Notes under the pieces: generated by a model
Seen by the model: only the letters and a program-made list of their open reading frames with translations
The model's database searches: none
Told to the model about the DNA's origin: nothing
Source: Bacteroides_D sp963546395
GTDB taxonomy: Bacteria > Bacteroidota > Bacteroidia > Bacteroidales > CAJPTX01
Assembly: GCA_963546395.1 (NCBI GenBank)
Contig: CAUUMS010000001.1
Span: forward strand, 1 to 64,000
Length of the DNA: 64,000 nucleotides
Reading direction: 5' to 3'
Made by a program: the position numbers and the translations under genes
Part shown: positions 51,543 through 60,888 of the stretch, in pieces
Layout: every line of letters begins with the position of its first letter
How positions within the stretch are numbered: the stretch's first letter is position 1

Positions 51543-52684
51543 AGCCTACGTCCCAGTTTGGGGAGCACCTCCAGCATCCACGTGGAGAACGTGCCTGCCG
51601 CAATGTGCATACGGGCCATGCGCACCAGCTCGAGGTAGAAGCCCACATTGTGCAATGACGCAATCTGACCGGCCAGCAGCTCCCTCGACACGAACAGATG
51701 GCGCAGATACGCCCGGCTATACTCCGCATCCACGCTAGTGGTGCCGCTCGGATCGAGCGGGGTAAAATCGTTCCGCCACTTGAGATTCCGGATGTTGATC
51801 ATCCCCTCCCAGGTGAATAGCATCCCGTTGCGTCCGTTGCGCGTAGGCATGACGCAGTCGAACATATCGACCCCTCGGGCAATCGCCTCCAGGATGTTAA
51901 CCGGAGTCCCCACGCCCATCAGGTAGCGGGGTTTATCCTGGGGCAATATCCCGTCCAGGTGCTCAATCACGCTGTACATTACCTCCGTGGGTTCCCCCAC
52001 CGCAAGCCCACCTATGGCGTAGCCACCGGCCTCCGTGCGCATTGCCGTCTCAGCACTCCGACTACGCAAATCGAGGTAGGCCCCACCCTGCACAATGGGG
52101 AACAGCGTCTGCCCATACCCGTACAGCGGCTCCGTGCGCCCCATCTGCTGCACGCATCGCTCAAGCCAGTTCTCCGTAATTCGGAGCGACTCCTCCGCGT
52201 ACTCATACGGCGCATCCCCCGGTGGGCACTCATCCAGCTGCATGACAATGTCGGCCCCAATGACACGCTGCATATTGATCACCCGCTCGGGGGTAAACAG
52301 GTGCGTCGAGCCATCGACGTGTGACTGAAAGCTCACCCCCACGTCCGATATCCTACGGCGATGCGCCAGAGAGAACACCTGAAACCCTCCCGAATCTGTC
52401 AGCATGGGCCCATCCCACGACGAGAATCGGTGTAGCCCTCCCACACGTTGCAGCACACCCAGCCCAGGGCGCAAGAAGAGGTGGTAGGTATTCCCTAGGA
52501 CGATGCGGGCCCCCGTCTCGCTACGCAAGCTCTGGTGGAGGATCGACTTCACCCCACCCAGCGTGCCCACAGGCATGAAGATGGGGGTCGCCACCTCGCC
52601 ATGCGGCAGGGTAAGCCGACCGCAGCGTGCCCGGCTCCCCGTGTCGCTCGCCTCGATGCGAAACTGTATGCTACGCTCTGCCAT
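51539..52684 (-). CDS. tgt: Queuine tRNA-ribosyltransferase
   Basis: Exchanges guanine 34 for the queuosine precursor in tRNA. 381 residues. Active-site motifs: DSGGFQVFSL with the catalytic Asp (about 97-106), QLDECPP (about 149-155), FPIVQGG (about 195-201) and GGLAVGEP. The zinc site near the C-terminus of typical enzymes (CxCxxC) is not obvious here, which is a divergence worth noting. First gene of the tgt-lptG pair. Confidence 0.93.
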   Translation of the reverse strand: MAERSIQFRIEASDTGSRARCGRLTLPHGEVATPIFMPVGTLGGVKSILHQSLRSETGARIVLGNTYHLFLRPGLGVLQRVGGLHRFSSWDGPMLTDSGGFQVFSLAHRRRISDVGVSFQSHVDGSTHLFTPERVINMQRVIGADIVMQLDECPPGDAPYEYAEESLRITENWLERCVQQMGRTEPLYGYGQTLFPIVQGGAYLDLRSRSAETAMRTEAGGYAIGGLAVGEPTEVMYSVIEHLDGILPQDKPRYLMGVGTPVNILEAIARGVDMFDCVMPTRNGRNGMLFTWEGMINIRNLKWRNDFTPLDPSGTTSVDAEYSRAYLRHLFVSRELLAGQIASLHNVGFYLELVRMARMHIAAGTFSTWMLEVLPKLGRRL

Positions 52685-52764
52685 GCCTGCTCATCCCCCC
52701 ACAGGTTGCGCATCTGCAGCCCATGGATATCTCAAATTGCGAGTCCGTTTTTTCAAGCTAACCG

Positions 52765-52772
52765 CAAAGGTA
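52765..52772 (-). promoter_or_regulatory. -7 element (TACCTTTG) upstream of tgt
   Basis: TACCTTTGCGG on the minus strand fits TAnnTTTG, 80 bases before the start. No -33 TTTG. Confidence 0.5.
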
Positions 52773-52916
52773 CACAACGCATCGCACATAGAGCCCCTCG
52801 AAAATTACGCAGACACCCATTGACAAAGCAGATTCGGCAATCATTTTAGCACATACGTCAACACCGTGCAACACGTAGCGTATCCGTTCCCAGTGACCTA
52901 CACACCGTTTTATGCA

Positions 52917-52924
52917 TACCTTCG
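52917..52924 (+). promoter_or_regulatory. -7 element (TACCTTCG) upstream of the Sua5 gene
   Basis: TACCTTCGCC differs from TAnnTTTG at one base and lies 21 bases before the start codon, implying a very short leader. Confidence 0.45.
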
Positions 52925-52945
52925 CCTCATAGCAAGCCAGCAGTC

Positions 52946-53512
52946 ATGGAATCTTGGATTGAGCGAGGTGTCAACGTGCTCCGGCAGGGTGGCACCATAC
53001 TGTACCCCACCGATACCATCTGGGGACTAGGTTGCGATGCCGTCAATGCCCGTGCCGTGACCCAGCTCTACACCCTCAAGCAGCGCAGCGAGGCGAAATC
53101 TATGCTGGTGCTCGTGAGCTCTACAGCCATGCTATGCCGCTACGTGGCCCCCGTGCCTCTGCTAGCTCTACAGCTCATCGAGAGTGCCTCTAAACCCCTC
53201 ACCATCATCTACCCTCGAGCTAGCGGATTAGCCTCTAATCTCCTGGCAGAGGATGGTAGCGTTGGGATACGGATTGTGCATCACGCCCTGTGCCAGCAGC
53301 TCATTGAGGGCCTCGGCGGGGCCCTCGTCTCCACCTCAGCCAACGTGTCGGGACAGACGTATGGGGGCTCATTCGGAACCATCCCCCAGTCGCTCAAGCA
53401 GGGGGTCGACCTCACATTCCCCGTAGCCTTCGACACCTCCACCGCCACATCGGGCTCTCGCATCGTTAAGCTCTCCGCTGACGGAAGCGAATACACGATC
53501 CTTCGGGACTAG
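52946..53512 (+). CDS. L-threonylcarbamoyladenylate synthase (Sua5/YciO/YrdC)
   Basis: Makes the activated intermediate for N6-threonylcarbamoyladenosine in tRNAs reading ANN codons. 188 residues. The YrdC-fold motifs are GGTILYPTDTIWGLGCDA (about 15-32), KQRSEAKSM (about 45-53) and STSANVSGQTYGG (about 129-141). Single-domain form without the Sua5 C-terminal extension. Confidence 0.94.
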   Translation: MESWIERGVNVLRQGGTILYPTDTIWGLGCDAVNARAVTQLYTLKQRSEAKSMLVLVSSTAMLCRYVAPVPLLALQLIESASKPLTIIYPRASGLASNLLAEDGSVGIRIVHHALCQQLIEGLGGALVSTSANVSGQTYGGSFGTIPQSLKQGVDLTFPVAFDTSTATSGSRIVKLSADGSEYTILRD

Positions 53513-53624
53513 CCCGTAGCGCACCCCCGTAGCCCCTCGGCTAAGGCATACCCATCGTGACCCCGTGGGCCCACACTTGCCTCAGCCCCTTGCGCAGCCC
53601 GCATATTCAGGCCATCATCGGAAC

Positions 53625-53653
53625 GCAAAAAGGGGAGCCACCGTAATGGCTCC
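53625..53653 (-). terminator. Terminator of the DUF2807 gene
   Basis: GGGGAGCCA, a six-base loop and TGGCTCCCC, followed on the minus strand by five T. It lies 34 bases after the DUF2807 stop. It can also form from the plus strand, after Sua5. Confidence 0.85.
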
Positions 53654-53686
53654 CCCCCTCAACCGATCACTCACACCACTTTTGGG

Positions 53687-54814
53687 TCAATCCATTTTCC
53701 GCAATTCCACAGGGCTCGAGCCATCGAAATGTATCGCCGGGTTGCCCAGGTAGCTCACGGTGCACGAGCCCACCATCGACTTTACATTGAGCTCCTTGAC
53801 GGCGTGCACAGAGATATCACCCGAGCCCGTGGCCGATAGCTCCACGCGCTGCACTGCGAGCCTGTCCGCCACAATGTCGCCCGAGCTCAACACGCTGTAG
53901 GAAGCCGTTTCAGCCGTGCTCGGCTCCGACACCTGTATGTCGCCCGACCCCCGGAGGCTGAACACCACACGTTCGGCCTGTATCGAGCCGTACTGCATGG
54001 CGCAGCTCCCCAGCACCTCCGTCTGCAACAGCTTAGCCCCCTTCACCGAGCGCACCACCATGTCGCCACTCCCCAAGAGGTTAGCGTTGTAGTCGCCCTG
54101 CAACTCCACCCGCTCCAGCTTCATATCACCGCTCCCCTTGAGCGACAGATCGAGCGAGCCACTGGCAAGGTAGTCCACCTCCATGTCACCACTGCCGCTG
54201 AGGGACAACTTCACAGGCCCCTGGGCGCTCAGCCTATCCACATCCATATCTCCGCTGCCAAGCAGCGAGAACACGCCATCCTGAGCCTGCACAGCCCGGA
54301 ACCCCATGTCGCCACTACCCAGCAACTGTGCCGTCACCGTGCCCGAGCATTGCACCGTGTTCAACTTGACATCACCGCTACCCTGCAACTTCACGCTCAG
54401 CACGGGGGTTGACACCGTGCCCGGGCACACGATATCGCCGCTACCAAGCAAATCGATATTCTCAATACGGGGTGTGCGCACCGTGAAGCGCACCACCGGC
54501 TGCTTGCGGAACCCTATCAGCTCCCGGCAAACGTCCTCATCGGCCTCAATCACAAGCACTGATCCCTTCACCTGCACCTTGAGCTTATCGAGCATGCCTG
54601 GTACCGTGGACTCGCCCACCACCGAGTAGCTCGAGGCCTGCTCTAGACGGACGAACCCGGGCAGGGCCATTTTGATCCCCTTGAAATACTCCAGCTGATA
54701 CTCCTTACGCTCTTTCGCCTTCGACCACTCCTCACCCCTAGCCACGCAGCCTCCAAGCGTCACCAGTGCTGATATCACCATCACCCACGGCAAGAACCTC
54801 GCTCTCATCCCCAT
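53687..54814 (-). CDS. DUF2807 (head GIN domain) lipoprotein with GSGD repeats
   Basis: 375 residues from ATG 54814 (or 373 from ATG 54808). The lipobox VTLGGC gives an N-terminal lipid anchor. From about residue 125 to the end there are about twelve rungs of about 22-24 residues, nine with the intact motif GSGD(M/I/V) and others altered to GSCA, SSGD or GSCT. This is a right-handed beta-helix pattern typical of DUF2807 proteins. Function unknown; a surface or periplasmic scaffold is likely. The longer upstream reading frame overlaps lpdA and is rejected. Confidence 0.88.
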   Translation of the reverse strand: MGMRARFLPWVMVISALVTLGGCVARGEEWSKAKERKEYQLEYFKGIKMALPGFVRLEQASSYSVVGESTVPGMLDKLKVQVKGSVLVIEADEDVCRELIGFRKQPVVRFTVRTPRIENIDLLGSGDIVCPGTVSTPVLSVKLQGSGDVKLNTVQCSGTVTAQLLGSGDMGFRAVQAQDGVFSLLGSGDMDVDRLSAQGPVKLSLSGSGDMEVDYLASGSLDLSLKGSGDMKLERVELQGDYNANLLGSGDMVVRSVKGAKLLQTEVLGSCAMQYGSIQAERVVFSLRGSGDIQVSEPSTAETASYSVLSSGDIVADRLAVQRVELSATGSGDISVHAVKELNVKSMVGSCTVSYLGNPAIHFDGSSPVELRKMD

Positions 54815-54909
54815 CCGTGAAATCCTCCATCCTTTGTTACGTTCAACCCTATGACGCGCATCGAGCCCATAAGTTACACCCCCGTGGCCCGCATGCGTTA
54901 ATGCGACCC

Positions 54910-56298
54910 CTAAGCGTGCACGCAGCACCCCAGCGCGGCCGCCGCAGCCTCCATCACCGCCTCGCTGAGCGTCGGGTGCGGATGCATCGCCTCGTGCAGC
55001 TGCTCTGCCGTGGCGCACAGGCGCATGGCCAGCGCAAGCTCCGCTATCATCTCCGTGGCATTAGCCCCCACAATGTGGGCCCCCAGCAGCCGATGATCGT
55101 CAGCCCCGAACAGGAGCTTCACCATACCGTCGCGCTCCCCAATGGCCGTGGCCTTACCCGAAGCCATGAAGGGGAATGAACCCACCACGTACGGCACCCC
55201 GTCACGCACCAGGTCGCGCTCCCTTGCACCCACCGAGGCCACCTCGGGCGTGGTGTACGTGCAGGCAGGTATCACCCCGTAATCCACCGCATGGGGCTCT
55301 CGCCCCGCGATGTGCTCCACGCAATGCGTCGCCTCAGCCGAGGCCACATGCGCCAGGGCGGGCGTAGCTATCACGTCCCCGATGGCGTACACCCCCTCCA
55401 CGCTCGTGCGGTAGTGCTCATCCACCACCACTCGACCCCGCTCGGTGGTCACACCTATCGCCTCCAGATTCAGCCCCTCCAAGTTGGGCACAATCCCAAC
55501 CGCCGAGAGCACCACATCGGCCTCCAGGAGCTCCTCGCCCTTACCCGCATCGATGCGCACCACGCAATGATCGCCCGCATGCTCCACCCCCATCACCTTA
55601 GCCTGGCAGATGGTTTTCATCTTGCTCTTACGTAGAGCCCGTCCCAGCGTGCGTCCCACCTCATCATCCTCGAGAGGCAGCAGCTGAGGGAGAGCCTCCA
55701 CCAGCGTCACCTGCGTGCCTATGGAGTGGTAGAACTGGGCAAACTCCGACCCGATGGCCCCCGAGCCCACCACCACCATACGTGCTGGCTGCTTGCGCAG
55801 CGTCATAGCCCCCCGATAGTCGACCACCCGCTCCTGATCGATGGGCAGCGTATCGAGCTGACGTGGCCGGGCCCCAGTGGCAATGATCACATTCGTAGCC
55901 TGCACCATCAGCGGCTCAGCCCCCTCGCGCTCCACGCGCAGGGTGTGGGCATCCACGAAGGTAGCCTCACCCATGATGATCTCCACCTTAGCCTTGTTGA
56001 GCAGGAACTGCACCCCCTTACTCATCGTGGCAGCCACCTCGCGGCTGCGATCCACCATGCGACTCAGGTTGGGATCCATGCTCGTCACCTCGAGGCCGTA
56101 GGTAGCCGCCGTCTTCATCGCATCGCACACGTGCGCACACTGTAGCAAGGCCTTAGTGGGAATGCACCCCCAGTTGAGGCACACGCCCCCCAAGCTATCC
56201 CGCTCCACGATGGCCACCCGCAACCCCAGTTGCGCAGCCCGCAAAGCAGCCACATAGCCGCCGGGCCCAGCCCCAATCACCACCAAATTGTATTTCAT
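54910..56298 (-). CDS. lpdA: Dihydrolipoyl dehydrogenase
   Basis: E3 flavoprotein of 2-oxoacid dehydrogenase and glycine cleavage complexes. 462 residues. FAD motif VVIGAGPGGYVAALRAAQLG at the start, the redox disulfide GGVCLNWGCIPTKALL (about 38-53), an NAD-binding GSGAIGSEFAQF (about 177-188) and the C-terminal His-Glu of HPHPTLSEAVMEA. No E1/E2 genes are adjacent, so the partner complex is unknown. Confidence 0.96.
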   Translation of the reverse strand: MKYNLVVIGAGPGGYVAALRAAQLGLRVAIVERDSLGGVCLNWGCIPTKALLQCAHVCDAMKTAATYGLEVTSMDPNLSRMVDRSREVAATMSKGVQFLLNKAKVEIIMGEATFVDAHTLRVEREGAEPLMVQATNVIIATGARPRQLDTLPIDQERVVDYRGAMTLRKQPARMVVVGSGAIGSEFAQFYHSIGTQVTLVEALPQLLPLEDDEVGRTLGRALRKSKMKTICQAKVMGVEHAGDHCVVRIDAGKGEELLEADVVLSAVGIVPNLEGLNLEAIGVTTERGRVVVDEHYRTSVEGVYAIGDVIATPALAHVASAEATHCVEHIAGREPHAVDYGVIPACTYTTPEVASVGARERDLVRDGVPYVVGSFPFMASGKATAIGERDGMVKLLFGADDHRLLGAHIVGANATEMIAELALAMRLCATAEQLHEAMHPHPTLSEAVMEAAAAALGCCVHA

Positions 56299-56378
56299 GT
56301 GCAGCTCTACCTCCCTAGCTAGTTCCCCACAAAGATACCCTAAATTCTCACCATCTACCCACCGGCATTGTGCAACGA

Positions 56379-57788
56379 TCAGTGCCTCAGCTCCAGCCGA
56401 ACCACGCTCTCCACATGCTTAGTGTGGGGGAACATGTCCACCCCTTGCGCCTCAGCCACCTCGTAGCGTTCTGCCAGCATAGCCAAATCGCGAGCCTGCG
56501 TAGCCGGATTGCAACTCACGTACACCACCCGCGGCGCAGCCAGTGCCAACAGCTTTTCCACCACATCGGGGTGCATCCCCGCCCGGGGAGGATCCGTCAC
56601 CACCACATCCGGAGCCCCGTGACGATGCGTAAAATCGGCATCCACCACCCGGAGCACGTCGCCAGCCACGAATGTTGCATTCCCTACCCCGTTGCGCTCA
56701 GCACTGCGCCAGGCATCCGTCACCGCCTCGGGCACACTCTCCACCCCCACCACTCGGGCTGCCTCGTGAGCAAGGAATAGCCCGATGGTGCCCGTGCCGC
56801 AGTACAGGTCGTACACCGTCTCCCGACCCGTGAGCCCCGCCATGCGGCGTACCACCCCGTAGAGCCGCTCACCCTGCCGGGAGTTGGTCTGGTAGAACGA
56901 CTTGGGGCCAATGGCTATCGTCAGCGGGCCCAGACGCTCCTCGATGTACGCTCGCCCCCGGTGGAGCTCCACCGGAATGTCATAGATCGTGTCATTCACC
57001 TTGCCATTCACGCACCACAGCAGCGAGTCGATCTGGGGGAACTGCTCGGCCACATAGCCCATCAGCTCCGCCCTAGCTGGCGCATCCTCGTAGGCAAAGA
57101 TTATTAGCAGCATGGTTTGCCCTAGGCGCGTGGTGCGAATCATCATACCTCGCAGCCAGCCCGTCAGCGTCTTAGCATCGTAGAACGAGTATCCCCGGGC
57201 CAGCGAGAAGTCCCGTATTGCATTGCGAATGGCGTTGGACGGCTCGGGTTGCAAATGGCAATGCTCGATGTCGAGCACCCTGTCGAATCGTCCTGGCACG
57301 TGAAACCCCAGGGCCGGTTCCATGGGTAGCAGCTCGCCCCCCTCCTTGGGTTGCACCTGCCAGCCGCGCGGGCCAAATGTGAACTCCAGCTTGTTACGAT
57401 AGTACAGCGTGGGCGAGGCCGGCAGTATGGGCCGCATGCGTCCGGGTTGCACATGGCCGATGCGCTGCAACTGATCAGCCACCTGCTCCTGCTTCATGCT
57501 CAGCTGCTGCGTGTAGGGCAGCAATTGCCACTGGCAGCCACCACACACGCCGAAGTGGGCACACACGGGCTGCTGCCGCAGTGGCGACGGCATGGCTAGA
57601 CGCTCTATCACCCCCTCCAGGTACCCCTTGCGGCGGCGCACCACCCGCACATCGACCCTATCGCCCGGCACGCACCCCGGCACGAAAAGCACCCCCTGCT
57701 CCACGTGGGCCAACGATTTCCCCTCGGCAGCCAGTGCCTCTATCAACACGTCGTACAGAATCAACCTCGCACCCCGAGCCATTCGCAT
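56379..57788 (-). CDS. rlmD: 23S rRNA (uracil-5-)-methyltransferase RlmD-like
   Basis: 469 residues (or 467 from a second ATG). An N-terminal TRAM domain is followed by a [4Fe-4S] ligand set CAHFGVCGGC (about 77-86) and the SAM-dependent C5-uracil methyltransferase domain with DLYCGTGTIGLFLA. The catalytic cysteine is in VVYVSCNPATQARDL (given as SCNPATQARDL). Whether it is RlmD or RlmCD-like cannot be fixed from sequence; Bacteroidetes have several paralogues. Confidence 0.9.
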   Translation of the reverse strand: MRMARGARLILYDVLIEALAAEGKSLAHVEQGVLFVPGCVPGDRVDVRVVRRRKGYLEGVIERLAMPSPLRQQPVCAHFGVCGGCQWQLLPYTQQLSMKQEQVADQLQRIGHVQPGRMRPILPASPTLYYRNKLEFTFGPRGWQVQPKEGGELLPMEPALGFHVPGRFDRVLDIEHCHLQPEPSNAIRNAIRDFSLARGYSFYDAKTLTGWLRGMMIRTTRLGQTMLLIIFAYEDAPARAELMGYVAEQFPQIDSLLWCVNGKVNDTIYDIPVELHRGRAYIEERLGPLTIAIGPKSFYQTNSRQGERLYGVVRRMAGLTGRETVYDLYCGTGTIGLFLAHEAARVVGVESVPEAVTDAWRSAERNGVGNATFVAGDVLRVVDADFTHRHGAPDVVVTDPPRAGMHPDVVEKLLALAAPRVVYVSCNPATQARDLAMLAERYEVAEAQGVDMFPHTKHVESVVRLELRH

Positions 57789-57804
57789 CCTCCATTTTGC
57801 CCTG

Positions 57805-57812
57805 CAAAGGTA
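57805..57812 (-). promoter_or_regulatory. -7 element (TACCTTTG) upstream of rlmD
   Basis: TACCTTTGCAGG on the minus strand fits TAnnTTTG, 16 bases before the start codon. Confidence 0.5.
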
Positions 57813-57890
57813 CGCGCAAGCACGAAGTTACCCGGCAATATTCCAGCATCCTCTGGCGGCGGAGCAACCGAAATCCATGCGGACTATTGC

Positions 57891-57898
57891 TACCTTCG
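57891..57898 (+). promoter_or_regulatory. -7 element (TACCTTCG) upstream of the NtrC-type regulator
   Basis: TACCTTCGC differs from TAnnTTTG at one base and lies 18 bases before the start codon, so the leader is very short. It supports the start chosen for the gene. Confidence 0.5.
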
Positions 57899-57916
57899 CA
57901 AACTGAATCCTCTCCC

Positions 57917-59305
57917 ATGAGCGCCGGCGTAACAATCCCAAAGGCCCGCATCCTGGTGGCCGATGACGACCCCAGCATACAGGCCGCCCTGAAGCTCCTG
58001 CTGCACCACTTCGGCTACGAGCCCATTCCGGTGATGCAGGCCGAGGCGGTGATCCCCACCCTGCGCGCTGAGAGCCCCGAGGCCGTGCTGCTCGACATGA
58101 ACTTCACCTCCACCACCACGGGGCAACAGGGGCTGATGCTACTGCGGGAGATCCGCACCCTGCAACCCCACACCCCCGTGCTGCTCATGACCGCCTGGGG
58201 CACCATTGAGCTAGCCGTGGAGGGGATGCGCTGCGGGGCCTTCGATTTCATCACCAAGCCCTGGAACAACCGCTCCCTGCTGAGCTCCCTGGAGACAGCC
58301 CTCTCCCTTCGCGAACGCACCGAGGACGCTCCCCACGGCACCCCCGACGCCTTGCGCACGCTAAACGCCCCCTACATCATTGGCCGTAGCCCCGCCCTGC
58401 TGCAAGTGCTCCACACCGTGCAGCGGGTGGCTGGCACCGAGGCCCCCGTGCTCATACTCGGCGAGAGCGGCACGGGCAAAGAACTCATAGCCCAAGCCCT
58501 GCACCAGAACAGCCGCCGGGCCAAGGGCCCCTTCGTGAAGGTGAACCTGGGAGGGCTCTCCACAACGCTCTTCGAGAGCGAGATGTTTGGCCATCGCAAA
58601 GGGGCCTTCACCGATGCCCACGCCGACCGCAAGGGACGACTGCAAATGGCCGAGGGGGGTACCCTCTTCCTGGACGAGATTGGCGAGCTGGCCCCTGCCT
58701 GCCAGGTGAAACTGCTGCGTGTGCTGCAAGAGAAGACCTACGAGATGCTGGGCGACAGCACCACGCGCCACGCCGACGTGCGTATTGTCTGCGCCACCAA
58801 TGCCGACCTCCGGGGCATGGTGCAAGCCAAGACCTTTCGGGAAGATCTGCTCTACCGCATCAATCTGATCACCGTGACACTCCCCCCGCTGCGCGAACGG
58901 TGGGAAGATCTGGAGCTCCTGTGCCAGCACCTGATGGCGCAATTCTGCCACGAGAATGCCCTACCGCTTCCCACGCTTCCGCGGGCAGCCCTGGAGACAT
59001 TGCGTCAGCACCCGTTCCCGGGCAACATCCGCGAGCTGAAAAATGTGATTGAGCGGGCCGTGATCCTACAAGCTGACGACTGCACCATCACGCCCGACAT
59101 CATCGCTAGCTCGCTGCAACAGGGGGTGACCAGCCCCGAGACGCTGCCCATGCAGGCGGGTAGCACCCTGGAGGGACTGGAGATGCGCACCATTGCGCAG
59201 AAGATGCGCGAGCATGGGGGTAATATTTCCCGGGTGGCACGCAGCCTAGGCATCAGCCGGGCGGCCCTGTATCGCAGACTGGAGAAGTATGGCCTCGAGC
59301 ACTAG
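57917..59305 (+). CDS. Sigma-54-dependent response regulator, NtrC family
   Basis: 462 residues from ATG 57917; the open frame extends far upstream through rlmD on the other strand and is rejected. Receiver domain about 1-125 with acidic DDD near residue 17 and phospho-acceptor Asp60 (LLDMNF). AAA+ domain about 150-385 with Walker A GESGTGKE, the sigma-54 contact loop GAFTDA (G-to-D in the fifth position against GAFTGA, frequent in this phylum) and Walker B TLFLDEIGEL. Fis-type helix-turn-helix at the C-terminus (GNISRVARSLGISRAALYRR, given in part). It overlaps its kinase by 17 bases. Confidence 0.94.
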   Translation: MSAGVTIPKARILVADDDPSIQAALKLLLHHFGYEPIPVMQAEAVIPTLRAESPEAVLLDMNFTSTTTGQQGLMLLREIRTLQPHTPVLLMTAWGTIELAVEGMRCGAFDFITKPWNNRSLLSSLETALSLRERTEDAPHGTPDALRTLNAPYIIGRSPALLQVLHTVQRVAGTEAPVLILGESGTGKELIAQALHQNSRRAKGPFVKVNLGGLSTTLFESEMFGHRKGAFTDAHADRKGRLQMAEGGTLFLDEIGELAPACQVKLLRVLQEKTYEMLGDSTTRHADVRIVCATNADLRGMVQAKTFREDLLYRINLITVTLPPLRERWEDLELLCQHLMAQFCHENALPLPTLPRAALETLRQHPFPGNIRELKNVIERAVILQADDCTITPDIIASSLQQGVTSPETLPMQAGSTLEGLEMRTIAQKMREHGGNISRVARSLGISRAALYRRLEKYGLEH

Positions 59306-60638
59306 TCCCCGCAGCCGGCGCACCTGGAGATTCTGGTTACTCTACATCCCGCTATTCACCGGTACCATGGTGCTGGCTTTCCTGCTGCCCACCGCATCGC
59401 CTGAGGCCCTGTGGATTCGGGTGGGAGCCGGGGGGGTGATTGCGATCCTCTTCGTCGCCCTGGGTGCATACGTAACCCGGCAGCGGCATCTTGTCAGCAA
59501 GATCGAGCTTGGCACGCAGCTTCTCCGCGAGCAGGATTTCAGCGTACGCCTCGCCCGGGTGGGGATCCCCGAGGTGGATGCCGCGGTGGATCTCTTCAAC
59601 GCCCTCATCCAACGGCTGCGTGACGAGCGGCTACGCCTCAACGAGCAGGGCCTATTCCTCCAAAAGCTCATCGACTCCTCGCCGCTGGCCATCGTGCTCA
59701 TGGACTTCGACTACCGCATCACCTCGCTCAACGAGTCGGCCCTACACCTGCTAGGGATCCCGCGCCAGCGCATCCCCTGCGGTGTGCACATCCTGAGCCC
59801 CGAGGTGGGCTTTCCCTTTCAGCTCACCATGGGCCCCAGCGGGCAGAGCACCGTGGTGCGCAGCGGCACATCCAACGTCTACCGTTACACCTGGAGCTCG
59901 TTCCAAGATCAGGGTTTCCCCCGCCCCTTCCTCACCGTGGAGGTGCTCACCGACGAGATGTTTCAGGCCGAGCGGCAAGCCTATAGCCAGTTCATCCGCA
60001 TCTGTGCCCACGAGGTGAACAATGCGGCAGGGAGCATCGACTCCATCCTCGACCTCACGGGCCAGCATCTGGCCAGCCTACCGGGGAGCCAGTCCTACTG
60101 CGAGGCTGTGGACAGTGCCCGTACCCGCATGGCGAGCCTATCGCACTTCATCGCCCGGGTGGCCTCGCTGGTGAAGATTCCATCCCCCAGCCCTGCGCCT
60201 ACCGACGTGGCCCAACAGCTACACCGCATTGCCAGCGAATTCGGCCTCCTATGCGCAGACACGGGAGTCGAAATAGAGGCACAGATTCCACCTCAGGCAC
60301 CCCTCGTGCGGCTCGACCCTATACTCATGCACCAGGTGCTGGAAAATATTGTGCAGAATGCGGTGCAGAGCCTGGAGCATGGCGGGCATGTGCGCCTGCT
60401 GTTCGTGGATGAGCACGGGTGGCAGATTGTGGTGGAGGACGACGGGGCCCCCATCCCGCCCGAGCTGGAGACGCAGCTGTTCGCCCCCTTCTTCTCCACC
60501 AAGCCCCAGGGGCAAGGGCTCGGGCTGCTGCTGTGCCGCGAAGTGCTGCGGGAACACGGTTTCAGCTTCCGCCTCAGCACCGAGGCCGACGGGCTCACCC
60601 GCTTCCGCATCTACATTCCGCCCATAGCCCTCTGCTAG
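59289..60638 (+). CDS. Membrane histidine kinase, NtrB-like
   Basis: 449 residues. Two transmembrane segments (about 14-33 and 45-63) with a very short periplasmic loop, a HAMP-like linker, a PAS-like region (about 120-215), and the kinase core. The phospho-acceptor is His241 in ICAHEVNNAAGS. ATP-binding motifs: NIVQNAVQ (N box), DDGAPIP (G1), and GQGLGLLLC (G2). Overlap with the upstream regulator indicates they form one two-component pair. The signal sensed is unknown. Confidence 0.93.
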   Translation: MASSTSPRSRRTWRFWLLYIPLFTGTMVLAFLLPTASPEALWIRVGAGGVIAILFVALGAYVTRQRHLVSKIELGTQLLREQDFSVRLARVGIPEVDAAVDLFNALIQRLRDERLRLNEQGLFLQKLIDSSPLAIVLMDFDYRITSLNESALHLLGIPRQRIPCGVHILSPEVGFPFQLTMGPSGQSTVVRSGTSNVYRYTWSSFQDQGFPRPFLTVEVLTDEMFQAERQAYSQFIRICAHEVNNAAGSIDSILDLTGQHLASLPGSQSYCEAVDSARTRMASLSHFIARVASLVKIPSPSPAPTDVAQQLHRIASEFGLLCADTGVEIEAQIPPQAPLVRLDPILMHQVLENIVQNAVQSLEHGGHVRLLFVDEHGWQIVVEDDGAPIPPELETQLFAPFFSTKPQGQGLGLLLCREVLREHGFSFRLSTEADGLTRFRIYIPPIALC

Positions 60639-60714
60639 TAGCGACTACCTGCGCGCAGAGCAAGCACCACCCCACCGTGCTAGCCCAGCGGACGGGACAT
60701 CTTCTGCATGGCCA

Positions 60715-60786
60715 CGACGGAGCAACAAGGCACCAAAGCCGTATTTATCGTACCAAATATGGGTTTGATACGGCGTTGGTTCGACG
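60715..60786. repeat. Dispersed imperfect palindrome, copy C
   Basis: Left arm GAGCAACAAGGCACCAAAGCC and right arm GGGTTTGATACGGCGTTGG, with inner complementary TATTT and AAATA around an 8-base loop. Its right arm reverse-complements to GTATCAAACCCATATTT, identical to the left arm of copy A. It lies 77 bases after the kinase gene and 103 bases before the YggS gene. Confidence 0.8.
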
Positions 60787-60856
60787 AATGGTGGGTTGTA
60801 CCTGCACATTATCCATGAGATCCGCCACGCATGCGCGCTGGCTAACAGCTTTTTCA

Positions 60857-60864
60857 TACATTTG
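60857..60864 (+). promoter_or_regulatory. -7 element (TACATTTG) upstream of the YggS-type gene
   Basis: TACATTTGCTAGG fits TAnnTTTG, 24 bases before the ATG at 60889. No -33 box at the expected spacing. Confidence 0.5.
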
Positions 60865-60888
60865 CTAGGCACTTTCGCACCGAATGCT

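Noticed and set aside
54815..55018. Longer start for the DUF2807 lipoprotein
   Set aside because: The extension overlaps lpdA and is Arg/Gly-rich; starting at 54814 or 54808 places a proper lipoprotein signal at the N-terminus.
57581..57916. N-terminal extension of the NtrC-type regulator
   Set aside because: It lies opposite rlmD, lacks receiver-domain similarity and is Pro/Arg/Ser-rich; a -7 element sits just before the ATG at 57917.
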